Shown in pieces: positions 46,816 through 55,786 of a stretch of DNA of 64,000 bases. A program made the translations under genes and the position numbers. Position 1 is the stretch's first letter. Each line of letters begins with the position of its first letter. The stretch comes from Spirochaetaceae bacterium (GTDB taxonomy: Bacteria > Spirochaetota > Spirochaetia > Treponematales > Treponemataceae), in NCBI GenBank assembly GCA_017618015.1, contig JAFZVC010000074.1, forward strand, positions 1 through 64,000. The letters are read 5' to 3'. The notes under the pieces were generated by a model. It was not told where the DNA came from. It searched no databases and saw only the letters and a list, made by a program, of their open reading frames with translations.

Positions 46816-47638
46816 ATGCTCCCTCTGTTACTAACTCTTCCGCAAGCTTCTGAACTTCTTCCAGCGGAAGCCCAATACATTCGGAGATGATCTCAGGGGT
46901 TATACCTTTGACAAGAAAGTTCTGCGCAGCTTCAAGCTTGGCTTCCTGTTTCCCGGCAGCTTTGCCGTCGTCGAAATCGTATGCTCTCTGTCGTTCCCAC
47001 GTCATAAACTGGTGCCTCCACTGCATATTGTGCTTCGCGTCGGTCACATAGTCCTTCAGGTCTGACGTAAATCCGTTTCCGGCGCGGTTTGAGATAAGGA
47101 ACTCGAAGAAACTCCTGACTTCCTCATCCTCAATCATATTAGCACAAGCTTCTGCGAAAAAAAAGTGCTTGTATGCCCTGTCTTTCAGTGTTGTCTGCCC
47201 GTCCTCGATGCAGATGTTCTCGAACGTGCAAACAGGAAGCCCGTTGTGGAACACATCTTCCAGACAGATAAAAATAACATGAGAGTCGCAGAGCTCTTTG
47301 TATTTCTGCCCAGCCTTTAGAGAGTCTAAATCCATTAATCCCTGATAATACCGCGCCCGCTCTGGAAGTTCCTTTGTGTCGGTGACCTGAAGTTCAACAT
47401 CATACATCCTGCCTATATCCTTGACGAACACGTCAAGACGTATGCCTTTGGCTTCGGGGTCAACCTCCATAGCTTCCTCATTGTGCATGTTCATTTGCAC
47501 AATCTTGACTTTGAGCAGCATTTCAATAAGATGTTTGCATGCATCCGGGTGATGGCGCATTACCTTGTAAAAGATAAAATTGTTCGCCAAGGTTGCCCGC
47601 TCCCATTTTTCTTCGGGCGTTAATTTTCGGTCGTCCAC
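46814..47638 (-). CDS. PD-(D/E)XK nuclease family transposase (Rpn-type), copy 2
   Basis: 274 residues. A GTG start at 47638 has AGGAGGT 6 nt upstream. The order is typical of the PD-(D/E)XK transposase family: TLANNFIFYKVMRHHPDACKHLIEMLL, then GIRLDVFVKD with D69 and YDVELQ with E82-x-Q84 as presumed metal-binding and catalytic residues, RARYYQGLMDLDSLKAGQKYKEL, and HVIFICLEDVFHNGLPVCTFEN. Then comes DGQTTLKDRAYKHFFF and a helical tail with GKAAGKQEAKLEAAQNFLVKGI. Family members are thought to cut DNA and stimulate recombination. It belongs to a different subgroup from the gene at 32329-33303, yet both end against the same palindrome. All key residues seem present, so it may be active. Confidence 0.92.
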   Translation of the reverse strand: MDDRKLTPEEKWERATLANNFIFYKVMRHHPDACKHLIEMLLKVKIVQMNMHNEEAMEVDPEAKGIRLDVFVKDIGRMYDVELQVTDTKELPERARYYQGLMDLDSLKAGQKYKELCDSHVIFICLEDVFHNGLPVCTFENICIEDGQTTLKDRAYKHFFFAEACANMIEDEEVRSFFEFLISNRAGNGFTSDLKDYVTDAKHNMQWRHQFMTWERQRAYDFDDGKAAGKQEAKLEAAQNFLVKGITPEIISECIGLPLEEVQKLAEELVTEGA

Positions 47639-47976
47639 AATACGACCTCCTGTTTAAGAAAAATACGCAGAGCTCTTAAAATCCCCGCATAATTAGTTAT
47701 TGTCTTTAGGTGAAGAAAAAAATCATTTTTTTGCAGTGGTTTAGCGAAAAAATATAAAAAAAAATTGAAAAAATTGTCGCACCAGGTTATAACAGGGCTG
47801 GTTCAGCCCGCGGGTTTTGCACGGGGCGCGTACTTGTACAGAAAAAGATTGTTTCGAACAAACGAACGTCGAATCTCTAAAAACTCTTTGAAAATATCGA
47901 AAATTATAAAAAAATTACTTTTTCTCGTTGAATTTTATGGGATTTCGGGTATACTATAATAAATTCGGAGTATCAT
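47639..47976. other. Intergenic region between the Rpn-type gene and the cyclase operon
   Basis: 338 bp with no gene seen. It holds A+T-rich DNA, a hairpin GGGCTG-gtt-CAGCCC (47795-47809) and a palindrome TTGTT-TCG-AACAA (47849-47861) that could be an operator. The promoter of the cyclase operon follows at its right end. Confidence 0.4.
47928..47960 (+). promoter_or_regulatory. Putative promoter of the cyclase-FecR-barrel operon
   Basis: TTGAAT (47928-47933), 16 bp, TATACT (47950-47955), overlapping a second box TATAAT (47955-47960). The GTG start lies about 15 nt after the expected transcription start, with GGAG (47967-47970) between. Confidence 0.5.
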
Positions 47977-50073
47977 GTGAAAAACGTATCAGACAAGAAA
48001 ACCAGAAACGTAAAGTTTTCAATTGGTTTAAAACTTATATTCATTATATCTGTTCTAGTCATTGTGTCTCTTGGAACTGTAACGTTCCTTGTAAGTTACT
48101 TCATGAGTGCCGATCTTCAGGTTACGACCGAGGAAAACAACTTCAGCACGACAATGAAAGCTGCGACCACGGTGGAAAACGAACTGTCTTCCATACGTTC
48201 CAGTGTGTTCCTTATGCTTGATATGCTCAACGCTGCTGGTTCGTCCGGCGTGCTTATGCGCCAGACATCCGCATACTTCTTTGAGCGCAACCAGAATATA
48301 GCTGCCGTCGTTATTCCCGGCAACAGAAATCTTGTAAACAACCGATTCTTCGTTTCAAATGAAATTGAAGCATCTCTCGTCGATGACTTCATCTCTTCGC
48401 ACGCAGATGAGGTTTCCCGTTCAGAAAGCGGTGAAGCTTTCGTCCTTAATGCGGCTCCGTCATTCGGTATTCCTGTGCTTGTTATGATGTATCCGTGGCG
48501 TGAGGGCGGACTTAACGAAACGGCGATTATCTTCTTTACTAGCAATCTTCTTTCAGATACGTTCGGAACAGGTTCCGCAAGCGTTTCGTTTATGATAAAT
48601 CACGAAGGCGATCTTCTTGTCCATTCAGACATTGAGCTGACTAAAGCCGGCGCGAGTATGGCAAAGTCACCGCTCGTACAGATAATGCGCGCTAACAATG
48701 ACGAGAACAGGCAGGTTCTTTTTACAGGCGAGGATGGTAAAGAATACTTCGGTTCTTACTGCAAAATCGCGACGGCAGATATCGGTGTTCTTACGACAAT
48801 AGAAAGAGCAACAGCTCTCAAATCAGTTACGAACCAGACAAAGCTTAACATATACTTGGCATTGGCGGTTCTTTTCATAGCAATTATGGGCGTCTTCTTC
48901 TATTCAAAGACACTCAGCAAGCCGCTTTCACTTCTGACTGACGTTGCTGATGAAATTAACCAAGGTAATTTTGAGACTACCTTGTTCGACAAACTTCAGA
49001 CGAAACGCCGTGATGAAATCGGTGTTCTTTTCGAGAGTACTAAGAACGAGCAGAACATCCTTAATACGGTTAGTAAGCTCACAAACAAAGGTGTTGCTAA
49101 GGCTATAGTCCGCAAGGAGATAAACTTTGAGCCGCACCTTAAAGACGTAACAATCTTCTTCAGTGATATCCGCGGGTTCACGGCTATAAGTGATGGTTTC
49201 AACAACCGGTTCGGCAAGGATTCGCCACGCGAGATTATCGGGTTCTTGAACGACTACATGAGCCGCATGGTTAACTGTATTACGCTTACAGGCGGTAACG
49301 TCGATAAGTTCGAAGGTGACGCAGTTATGGCCGTTTGGGGTGTTCTCCGCGAAGACAGCCTTGAGTACGAGGAAATGGCGGACAGCAATCCGCTTAAGAA
49401 AGAGCTTAAGAGCAAGCACGAGGCACACGTTAAGTCAGATGCCATCAACGCTATCCGCGGTACAATCGCAATGCGCTATGCGCTTATGGAATACAACAAG
49501 GAAGCAGAGGCTTTTACGAAAGCTCACGAAAAAGAGCCACTTGCCAAGTACAAGCCGCACATCAGAATTGGATGCGGTCTTAACTCAGGTCGCGCGACCG
49601 TTGGTTTCATGGGTTCTTATGACAAGATGGAGTTCACGTCTATCGGTGATGCAGTTAACCTTGCGTCACGTACAGAAAGCTCGAACAAGCCTTGTGGTAC
49701 CGACGTTCTTATTACGGAAGATACGTACAATCTTCTTAAATACGATTTTATCAAGAGTGAATTCAACAACTTCACTATCAAGGAAGAAAACAAGAAGGAC
49801 GAAATTATCGTCGAAGTTATTCCTGTTACGTTCGAAGTTAAGGGTAAAGGTAAACAACATTTCTACGGCGTAGTAAATATGCCGCAGTTTGACATAGAAG
49901 CGTTCTTTAAGGCAGGCGATCCGAATTTCGTGGTTGATAAGGACTGTGCAAAGTCTGTCGGACCGAACGGACCAAAAACATTGGCAGAAGTAAGAAAGTT
50001 GCTTGGAATCCCGACACCGGATTTCGGCGGAGTGAACCTGGATGCAGAAGAAAACAAAGTCACGGCTAGTTGA
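47977..50073 (+). CDS. Membrane-bound class III adenylate/guanylate cyclase with extracytoplasmic sensor
   Basis: 698 residues from a GTG with GGAG 6 nt upstream. Membrane helix 1 (about 17-43) and helix 2 (about 288-312) enclose a periplasmic sensor of about 240 residues, probably Cache-like (MYPWREGGLNETAIIFFTS, VSFMINHEGDLLVHSD). A HAMP segment with KPLSLLTDVADEINQGNFE follows, then the catalytic domain (about 385-610). Metal-binding aspartates lie in FFSDIRGFTAISD (about 395) and VDKFEGDAVMAVWG (about 447). The lysine in the latter favours ATP, so adenylate cyclase is likelier. SIGDAVNLASRTE supplies the transition-state Asn and Arg. It would turn an envelope signal into cyclic AMP. The last 32 nt overlap the next gene, so the two are translationally coupled. 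A C-terminal extension of about 90 residues is unusual. Confidence 0.93.
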   Translation: MKNVSDKKTRNVKFSIGLKLIFIISVLVIVSLGTVTFLVSYFMSADLQVTTEENNFSTTMKAATTVENELSSIRSSVFLMLDMLNAAGSSGVLMRQTSAYFFERNQNIAAVVIPGNRNLVNNRFFVSNEIEASLVDDFISSHADEVSRSESGEAFVLNAAPSFGIPVLVMMYPWREGGLNETAIIFFTSNLLSDTFGTGSASVSFMINHEGDLLVHSDIELTKAGASMAKSPLVQIMRANNDENRQVLFTGEDGKEYFGSYCKIATADIGVLTTIERATALKSVTNQTKLNIYLALAVLFIAIMGVFFYSKTLSKPLSLLTDVADEINQGNFETTLFDKLQTKRRDEIGVLFESTKNEQNILNTVSKLTNKGVAKAIVRKEINFEPHLKDVTIFFSDIRGFTAISDGFNNRFGKDSPREIIGFLNDYMSRMVNCITLTGGNVDKFEGDAVMAVWGVLREDSLEYEEMADSNPLKKELKSKHEAHVKSDAINAIRGTIAMRYALMEYNKEAEAFTKAHEKEPLAKYKPHIRIGCGLNSGRATVGFMGSYDKMEFTSIGDAVNLASRTESSNKPCGTDVLITEDTYNLLKYDFIKSEFNNFTIKEENKKDEIIVEVIPVTFEVKGKGKQHFYGVVNMPQFDIEAFFKAGDPNFVVDKDCAKSVGPNGPKTLAEVRKLLGIPTPDFGGVNLDAEENKVTAS

Positions 50074-53000
50074 TGTTTTAGTCATACTTGTTTGTCTTGC
50101 GGGTTCCGCCCTGAGCGTCTGGCAGTTTTGGCAGGAACTTAATAAGACACTTGTAAAACTGAACGACGAGCCTATAGCGACTATAACATTTAAATATAAT
50201 ACGGCGCAGCGTAAATTCTCTGATGACCTTGTATGGGATCGTTTGCGTCAGAATTCTCCTGTTTATAACGGTGATACAATCCGTACAGCCGATTTCTCAG
50301 AGGCTACTATATACTTTAATGACGGCAATATAATGGATTTGAGCGAGAACACAATGGCTCGCGTATCAATCAGCAGCGGCGGTGGAGCTTCTGTTGATTT
50401 CTCCGGTGGACAAATTGCCGTTCAGTCTTCTGACAGCGGATTCACAATCACATCGGGTTCATCTACGGTTGATCTTGTGAAAGGCGCGTCCGTAACGGCA
50501 AGTTCTGCTACAACAGCAGCTTCAGGCAGCAGTTCCGGAAAAACAGAGGATGTTTTCCGCGTCCAGGTTCAGTCTGGTACAGCAGAGCTTTCTACGGGTT
50601 CTCAGGCTGTCTCTCTTGATGCCGGTAGCGCTGCCGATATGAAAGGAAACGGAAGCGTCGTTCAAAAAAATCTTTCCGTTCTTTCTCCTGACCCAGAGTC
50701 AAAAATCCTCAGTTTTGAAGAAGGGCCAGTTCCTGTAGAGTTCGAGTGGAATTCCCACGGTGAGGATGTTAAAATCGAGTTTTCTGATACAAAGACCTTC
50801 ACGAATATACGAGAAACATACGAGTATTCCGGTTCCGACGATGTTATGTTCATGCTTCCAGCGGGAACAAATTACTGGCGCATAACTTGCGAAGACGAAG
50901 TTCTTAGCGGTAAAGTCACCATTTACTCTACGAAAGCACCGTCGGCAATAGCTCCTGTTGAAGATTATACAGCTCACTACCGCAGCGTTAAACCTTCAAT
51001 ACGCTTTATCTGGTCAGAAAGTGAGCGTTCAACGACATATGCATTCGAAGTTGCTGACAATCCTGATATGCGGAATCCAGTTATTTCGCAGCGTATACAG
51101 CAGACTTCAAGTATTGTGACGACTCTTGACGAAGGTAGATGGTACTGGCGTGTAACACCTTATTATACAATAAATAATATCGGATTATCACATCCTTCCG
51201 ATGTCTATTCTTTCTCTATAGAAAAGAGTGGTGCGCTTCAGGCTCCTGAGCTGTTGCTTCCAAAAGCAGGTGCTGTCGTAAGCACAAGACTTCCTGAATC
51301 AGCCGGTTCTGGCGCACAAAACATTCTGTTCTCTTGGAAAGACAATCCGGAAGCAGCTTCTTATACAGTAACGATAACCCCGGATTCGCCTGCCTATGGT
51401 TCGGAAGTAAAACAGACAGTCAGCACAAACTATTACTCGCTTGACACTTCCGCAATCCAGATAGGAAACGGTGGATGGAAGTGGTCGGTAGAAATGACCG
51501 ACGTAGAGGGAAACATTGCTAAATCAGAAAAGATTCCGTTCCTTGCAATGGACTCCGAAATTTCTCAGAAAGTTCTGTTCCCACCTGAAGGTTATATTCT
51601 TTCATCTACTCGTGTCTATGACACGTCTTTCGTATGGAAATCTAACTTAGCTTCCGACATGGAAGTTCAGTTCTCTCACGATCCTTCGTTCCGAACGCTT
51701 GAAACATCGCTCGTAACAAAGAACACAACCGCGTCAGGCTTTGACCTTCCTGTAGGAAACTACTACTGGCGTATCGTGACGAACACCGATGCGGGTTCGT
51801 TTGCGTCAGATGCCGTCAACTTCGAAGTAGAAAGCCCGCTTGTGGCTCCTGTATGCATCGCTCCTGATGACGGAAGCCGTGTTGTCGTAGAAGACTACAG
51901 GACTATCGCGCTTAAATGGAAGCACGTTTCTACTGCCGACTATTATCAGCTCAGGGTTTACGGTTCAGACGACATGAGCGATGTTATCTATGAGAACACT
52001 TACATAGAAGATGATGGCAGCGGCGAGTTCACGGAGTATGTATCATTCGACAGAATGCCGGAGCAGACGTATTACTGGAGTGTACAGGCATACCGCGATG
52101 AAAAGGACAATATGTCCAGGGCTGTCGGTACGCTCGGCAAATACTCGTTCTTCCTGCGTATCCTTAAGCCTATAACGCTTTCTTCTCCGAGTGACCGCGT
52201 TACTTTTGAAGGCCTTGATGTTGTAATGAACCCGCCAGAAATGGCATGGAACTCAATCGATGAGCTTAGCGATTCTGAGCTTCGTATTTATAAAGATTCT
52301 GTTGCCGACGAAAATGTCGTGGCTGTTATTGAAGAGCCGGAGCGGTCATTGGCTATGCCAAGACTGTACGAAGGTTCTTATTTCTGGACGGTCCGCGGTA
52401 TGACGTATGATGATCTTGACGCTTCATCAAAGCAGGTGCGCAACTTCACTGTTAAGAAGATTCCGCCTATGGATGCGCCGGTTATCGTATCGCCTAGAAA
52501 GACAGATTTGTTCAGCACAGCGTATTTTGACAGAACATTCAATGTTGTTTTCAGCTGGAATCCTGTAATGTACGCTACTAAGTACATATTCTCGCTTTCT
52601 GATGAAGAGGGTAATGTACTTCGCTCTGCAGAAATCTTAAGTCCAGAAACATCATACAGCGTCGATTTCTCTGATTTTATCCACGACGGAAAGTACACTT
52701 GGACAATCGAAGCTCGTACAATCTTCGATGACGGTGTTGTCCGCTACGGAAACACAAACACGTCCGATATTACGATTACGCTGCCTGATATGGACGCTCC
52801 GGTCAAGAATGCTGTAGGAACACAGGATGTCCTTACCGAAAACTTGTATCATGTTGAAAAGAGCATAAGATTCAGCTGGAGAGCTGTTCCGTACGCGGAC
52901 GAATACGTATTCACCCTTAAGAATTCTCACGGTACAGTGCTTGCCAAAGAGTTTATGAGAAGCCGCAATGTTGCCGCGGCAAACAGAAACACGACACCAG

Positions 53001-55786
53001 ACACGTACTATGTTTATAATAACGTTAATTCTTTGGAGCCTGGAACATATAAGTGGTCTGTCGAAGCCCGCAACTACATGAACGGAAAGATGATGCAGCC
53101 TGGAAAGACTGAGGACAGCTCTTTCACAATCAAAGTTAGCGACATGGCTTCGCCCGAAAAAGTTTATCCTACGCCAGGACAAGTATTCAGCAGCGAGCTT
53201 TTCAAAGCCGATGCCGGACTGCGCTTTGAGTGGCAGCCTGTTGAGTTTGCCGATGAATACATTTTCAGAATGTATGATTATGACGGCAATGTGATTTTGG
53301 AGCAGCCGACTAAAGAAACGAAATACATTTATAATGATTTGGAATCGTTCGAAAAGAGCAAATACTCATGGAGCGTGGAAGCTCGCTGCTATCTTAACGG
53401 CAAGCTGCTCCAGGCTGGAGAAGTGAAAAAAGCTCAGTTCGAAATATATCTTCCTGTCCTTAAAGCGCCAGAAAAGATAGCGCCGGAAGAAGGTCACGAA
53501 CTTAATGCTGAGTTCTTCTTGGGCGGTCACGAGCTTACGTTCAGATGGAAGAAGATAAAGTACGCTGATGAATATATCTTGACTGTAGTTGATCCGGATG
53601 GAGAAACGATAATCGAAACGAGTATAGAAGACGAAACTTCTGACGAGCTTTCTTATACCGTTCCTTGTGGCAAGCTTCTTAATAGAGGCGAATACAGCTG
53701 GTCTGTTGAAGCGTTGTCGCATTATCACGGTCATATTATGCAGAACGGTACAAGAGAAGAAAGTTCATTCGCTGTCGTAATACCGAATCTTGCATCACCG
53801 GAGCCGATTCTTCCTGCAGAAAGCACTGTTTTGGGCGCGGAATTCTTCAAGAAAGACGAGCTGCTGACTTTCAGCTGGAATACAGTTCCACTTGCTGACG
53901 AATACTTGTTCAAGCTTTATGCTCCGGATGATTCTGTAATAGCTGCTCAATTCGGTGCTGAAACTTTTGCGACAGTAGATGCTTCCGAGCTTCTTGAAAA
54001 AGGCGAATACAGATGGCACGCTGAGGCTCTTTCTCATTACGAAGGCGAAATCTTCCAGAACGGTGATATTAAAGATACTCCGTTCTTCGTAGATTTGCCA
54101 GACCTTGACGCACCTAAGCTTACGGCTCCGGCTGTTAATACGGTATACAGCACGGCGTTCTTCAAGAAAGACGAGCCGCAGCTGTTCACTTGGAAGACAG
54201 TTCCGTTCGCTGACGAATATGTATTCAAACTTTATGCGCCGGACGGATCGGTTTCGGCAGAGTATACAGGGGCTGAAAACAGCGTATCAATAGACGATGC
54301 AGCTTTCGTTACGAACGGTAAATACACATGGACTGTAGAAGCTCGTTCTTATTTCAGAGGAGAAATACTTCAGAATGGTATTGTTGCAAGCCAGGACTTC
54401 GAAACGTCTGTTCCGCTTCTTGACGCACCGAAACTTACGTCTCCAAAGGCAAAATCCGTATACGATGCATCGTATTTCAAGGGCAATGCTTTGCAGGCGT
54501 TCACCTGGAATGAAGTTCCGTTCGCAGACGAATATGTATTCCGCCTTGAAAAGCTGGATGATTCTGATGACAACACTGTTGTCAAAGAACTTGTGCTTTC
54601 CGCAGATACAAGAAGCATTAACCTTGAAACAGAGCTTTACTCATACGAAGGCGAATACCGCTGGACAGTTGAAGCAAGAACATATTTTAGAGATAAGATT
54701 CTGCAGACTGGAAACATAGCGGAATCATCGTTCTCTGTCATAATGCCGCCGCTTGGTATTCCGGGAAGCAGGTTCCCTGCGGATGAAACAGAATACGGAC
54801 TGCCGCTATTTATGAGGGACGGTTTTATTGAGTTCTCTTGGAAGCCTGTTGCAGAGGCAGACTGCTACGCACTCCGTGTTACTGGTGAAGACGGCAGCAT
54901 TATTGTTGACGAGCTGTTCCAGGCGGCGGGCGTAGGCAGCGACGGTATCTTCAGATACCGTGCGAACGCTCCCGCATTCGCAAAAGAAGGCGAGTATCAG
55001 TGGAATGTCGAGGCTCGTGTAATATACAACAACCGCATTATTCAGAAGAGCGGGAACGCCGCGAATACGTTTATCGTATCGCTGCCTCCGCCCGCCGCCC
55101 CAGAACTCATTTCTGGCGGTGACCTGCTTGTAGACGCTGAATATATTACTAATAACAATGCTGTTCGGTTCAGCTGGCATTCCGTTGAATTTGCTGATGA
55201 ATATAGCTTCGTCCTGTATGACAAAGACGGTTCTACAGTTAAGGCAAAGCGTACAATAGAGGCGTTTGGCGATTCGTCAACGAATATCATCGCGTTGTCA
55301 GAACTCCTTTCTCCGGGTACATATAACTGGACTGTAGAAGGAATCGTCCATTATCTGGGTAAAGTTTTCTTGTGTAGCGAACTTGCTCATGGAAAAGTAA
55401 CAACTGTATTCCCGGATTTACCAGCACCAGCAGCCATTACACCGGAAAATGACGGTGTTCTTGATGTATCATATTTCAGACAGAATCGCGAGATTATCTT
55501 CAGTTGGGAGCCTGTACAGTATGCTACCGGCTACCGATTCTCGTTCTACGATGCGGATGGAACGCTGCTTATGAGCCAGGATCTTGAACACGGCAATACG
55601 GAAGCTGTATTTACTGACTTGCCGAGTTTGGAGCAGGGCGTGTTCCGGTGGACAGTCCAGGCGTATTTATCAAAAGATAATGTTCTGCTGACTGATGGCG
55701 CTATTGCAGAAAATGAATTCAAAATAGAACTTCCGACGCTTAAGGCTCCGACGGTAGAAGAAACAGGTAGGTTATATGGAAATTAA
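50042..55786 (+). CDS. FecR-domain protein with about 16 Fn3-like repeats
   Basis: 1914 residues. One membrane helix (about 9-27, LVDVLVILVCLAGSALSVW) anchors it in the inner membrane. A FecR domain follows (about 60-200): YNGDTIRTADFSEATIYFNDG, MDLSENTMARVSI and LVKGASVTA are its usual strands. From residue 230 to the end run about 16 repeats of around 100 residues. Each has a [FLI]-x-W-x-x-V-x-x-A-x-x-Y core (for example FSWRAVPYADEYVFTL), a Y-x-W-x-VEA strand and a LPxLxAP linker; they look like fibronectin type III-like sandwiches. End to end this could span the periplasm. The start codon lies inside the cyclase gene (32-nt overlap) with GGAG 9 nt upstream, and its end overlaps the next gene by 11 nt. 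FecR proteins elsewhere relay outer-membrane signals; no sigma factor is nearby. Confidence 0.88.
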   Translation: MQKKTKSRLVDVLVILVCLAGSALSVWQFWQELNKTLVKLNDEPIATITFKYNTAQRKFSDDLVWDRLRQNSPVYNGDTIRTADFSEATIYFNDGNIMDLSENTMARVSISSGGGASVDFSGGQIAVQSSDSGFTITSGSSTVDLVKGASVTASSATTAASGSSSGKTEDVFRVQVQSGTAELSTGSQAVSLDAGSAADMKGNGSVVQKNLSVLSPDPESKILSFEEGPVPVEFEWNSHGEDVKIEFSDTKTFTNIRETYEYSGSDDVMFMLPAGTNYWRITCEDEVLSGKVTIYSTKAPSAIAPVEDYTAHYRSVKPSIRFIWSESERSTTYAFEVADNPDMRNPVISQRIQQTSSIVTTLDEGRWYWRVTPYYTINNIGLSHPSDVYSFSIEKSGALQAPELLLPKAGAVVSTRLPESAGSGAQNILFSWKDNPEAASYTVTITPDSPAYGSEVKQTVSTNYYSLDTSAIQIGNGGWKWSVEMTDVEGNIAKSEKIPFLAMDSEISQKVLFPPEGYILSSTRVYDTSFVWKSNLASDMEVQFSHDPSFRTLETSLVTKNTTASGFDLPVGNYYWRIVTNTDAGSFASDAVNFEVESPLVAPVCIAPDDGSRVVVEDYRTIALKWKHVSTADYYQLRVYGSDDMSDVIYENTYIEDDGSGEFTEYVSFDRMPEQTYYWSVQAYRDEKDNMSRAVGTLGKYSFFLRILKPITLSSPSDRVTFEGLDVVMNPPEMAWNSIDELSDSELRIYKDSVADENVVAVIEEPERSLAMPRLYEGSYFWTVRGMTYDDLDASSKQVRNFTVKKIPPMDAPVIVSPRKTDLFSTAYFDRTFNVVFSWNPVMYATKYIFSLSDEEGNVLRSAEILSPETSYSVDFSDFIHDGKYTWTIEARTIFDDGVVRYGNTNTSDITITLPDMDAPVKNAVGTQDVLTENLYHVEKSIRFSWRAVPYADEYVFTLKNSHGTVLAKEFMRSRNVAAANRNTTPDTYYVYNNVNSLEPGTYKWSVEARNYMNGKMMQPGKTEDSSFTIKVSDMASPEKVYPTPGQVFSSELFKADAGLRFEWQPVEFADEYIFRMYDYDGNVILEQPTKETKYIYNDLESFEKSKYSWSVEARCYLNGKLLQAGEVKKAQFEIYLPVLKAPEKIAPEEGHELNAEFFLGGHELTFRWKKIKYADEYILTVVDPDGETIIETSIEDETSDELSYTVPCGKLLNRGEYSWSVEALSHYHGHIMQNGTREESSFAVVIPNLASPEPILPAESTVLGAEFFKKDELLTFSWNTVPLADEYLFKLYAPDDSVIAAQFGAETFATVDASELLEKGEYRWHAEALSHYEGEIFQNGDIKDTPFFVDLPDLDAPKLTAPAVNTVYSTAFFKKDEPQLFTWKTVPFADEYVFKLYAPDGSVSAEYTGAENSVSIDDAAFVTNGKYTWTVEARSYFRGEILQNGIVASQDFETSVPLLDAPKLTSPKAKSVYDASYFKGNALQAFTWNEVPFADEYVFRLEKLDDSDDNTVVKELVLSADTRSINLETELYSYEGEYRWTVEARTYFRDKILQTGNIAESSFSVIMPPLGIPGSRFPADETEYGLPLFMRDGFIEFSWKPVAEADCYALRVTGEDGSIIVDELFQAAGVGSDGIFRYRANAPAFAKEGEYQWNVEARVIYNNRIIQKSGNAANTFIVSLPPPAAPELISGGDLLVDAEYITNNNAVRFSWHSVEFADEYSFVLYDKDGSTVKAKRTIEAFGDSSTNIIALSELLSPGTYNWTVEGIVHYLGKVFLCSELAHGKVTTVFPDLPAPAAITPENDGVLDVSYFRQNREIIFSWEPVQYATGYRFSFYDADGTLLMSQDLEHGNTEAVFTDLPSLEQGVFRWTVQAYLSKDNVLLTDGAIAENEFKIELPTLKAPTVEETGRLYGN

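Noticed and set aside
49316-49873. 185-codon frame inside the cyclase gene
   Set aside because: It is in a shifted frame under the catalytic domain, with a high Arg/Thr/Ser bias typical of frame shadows.
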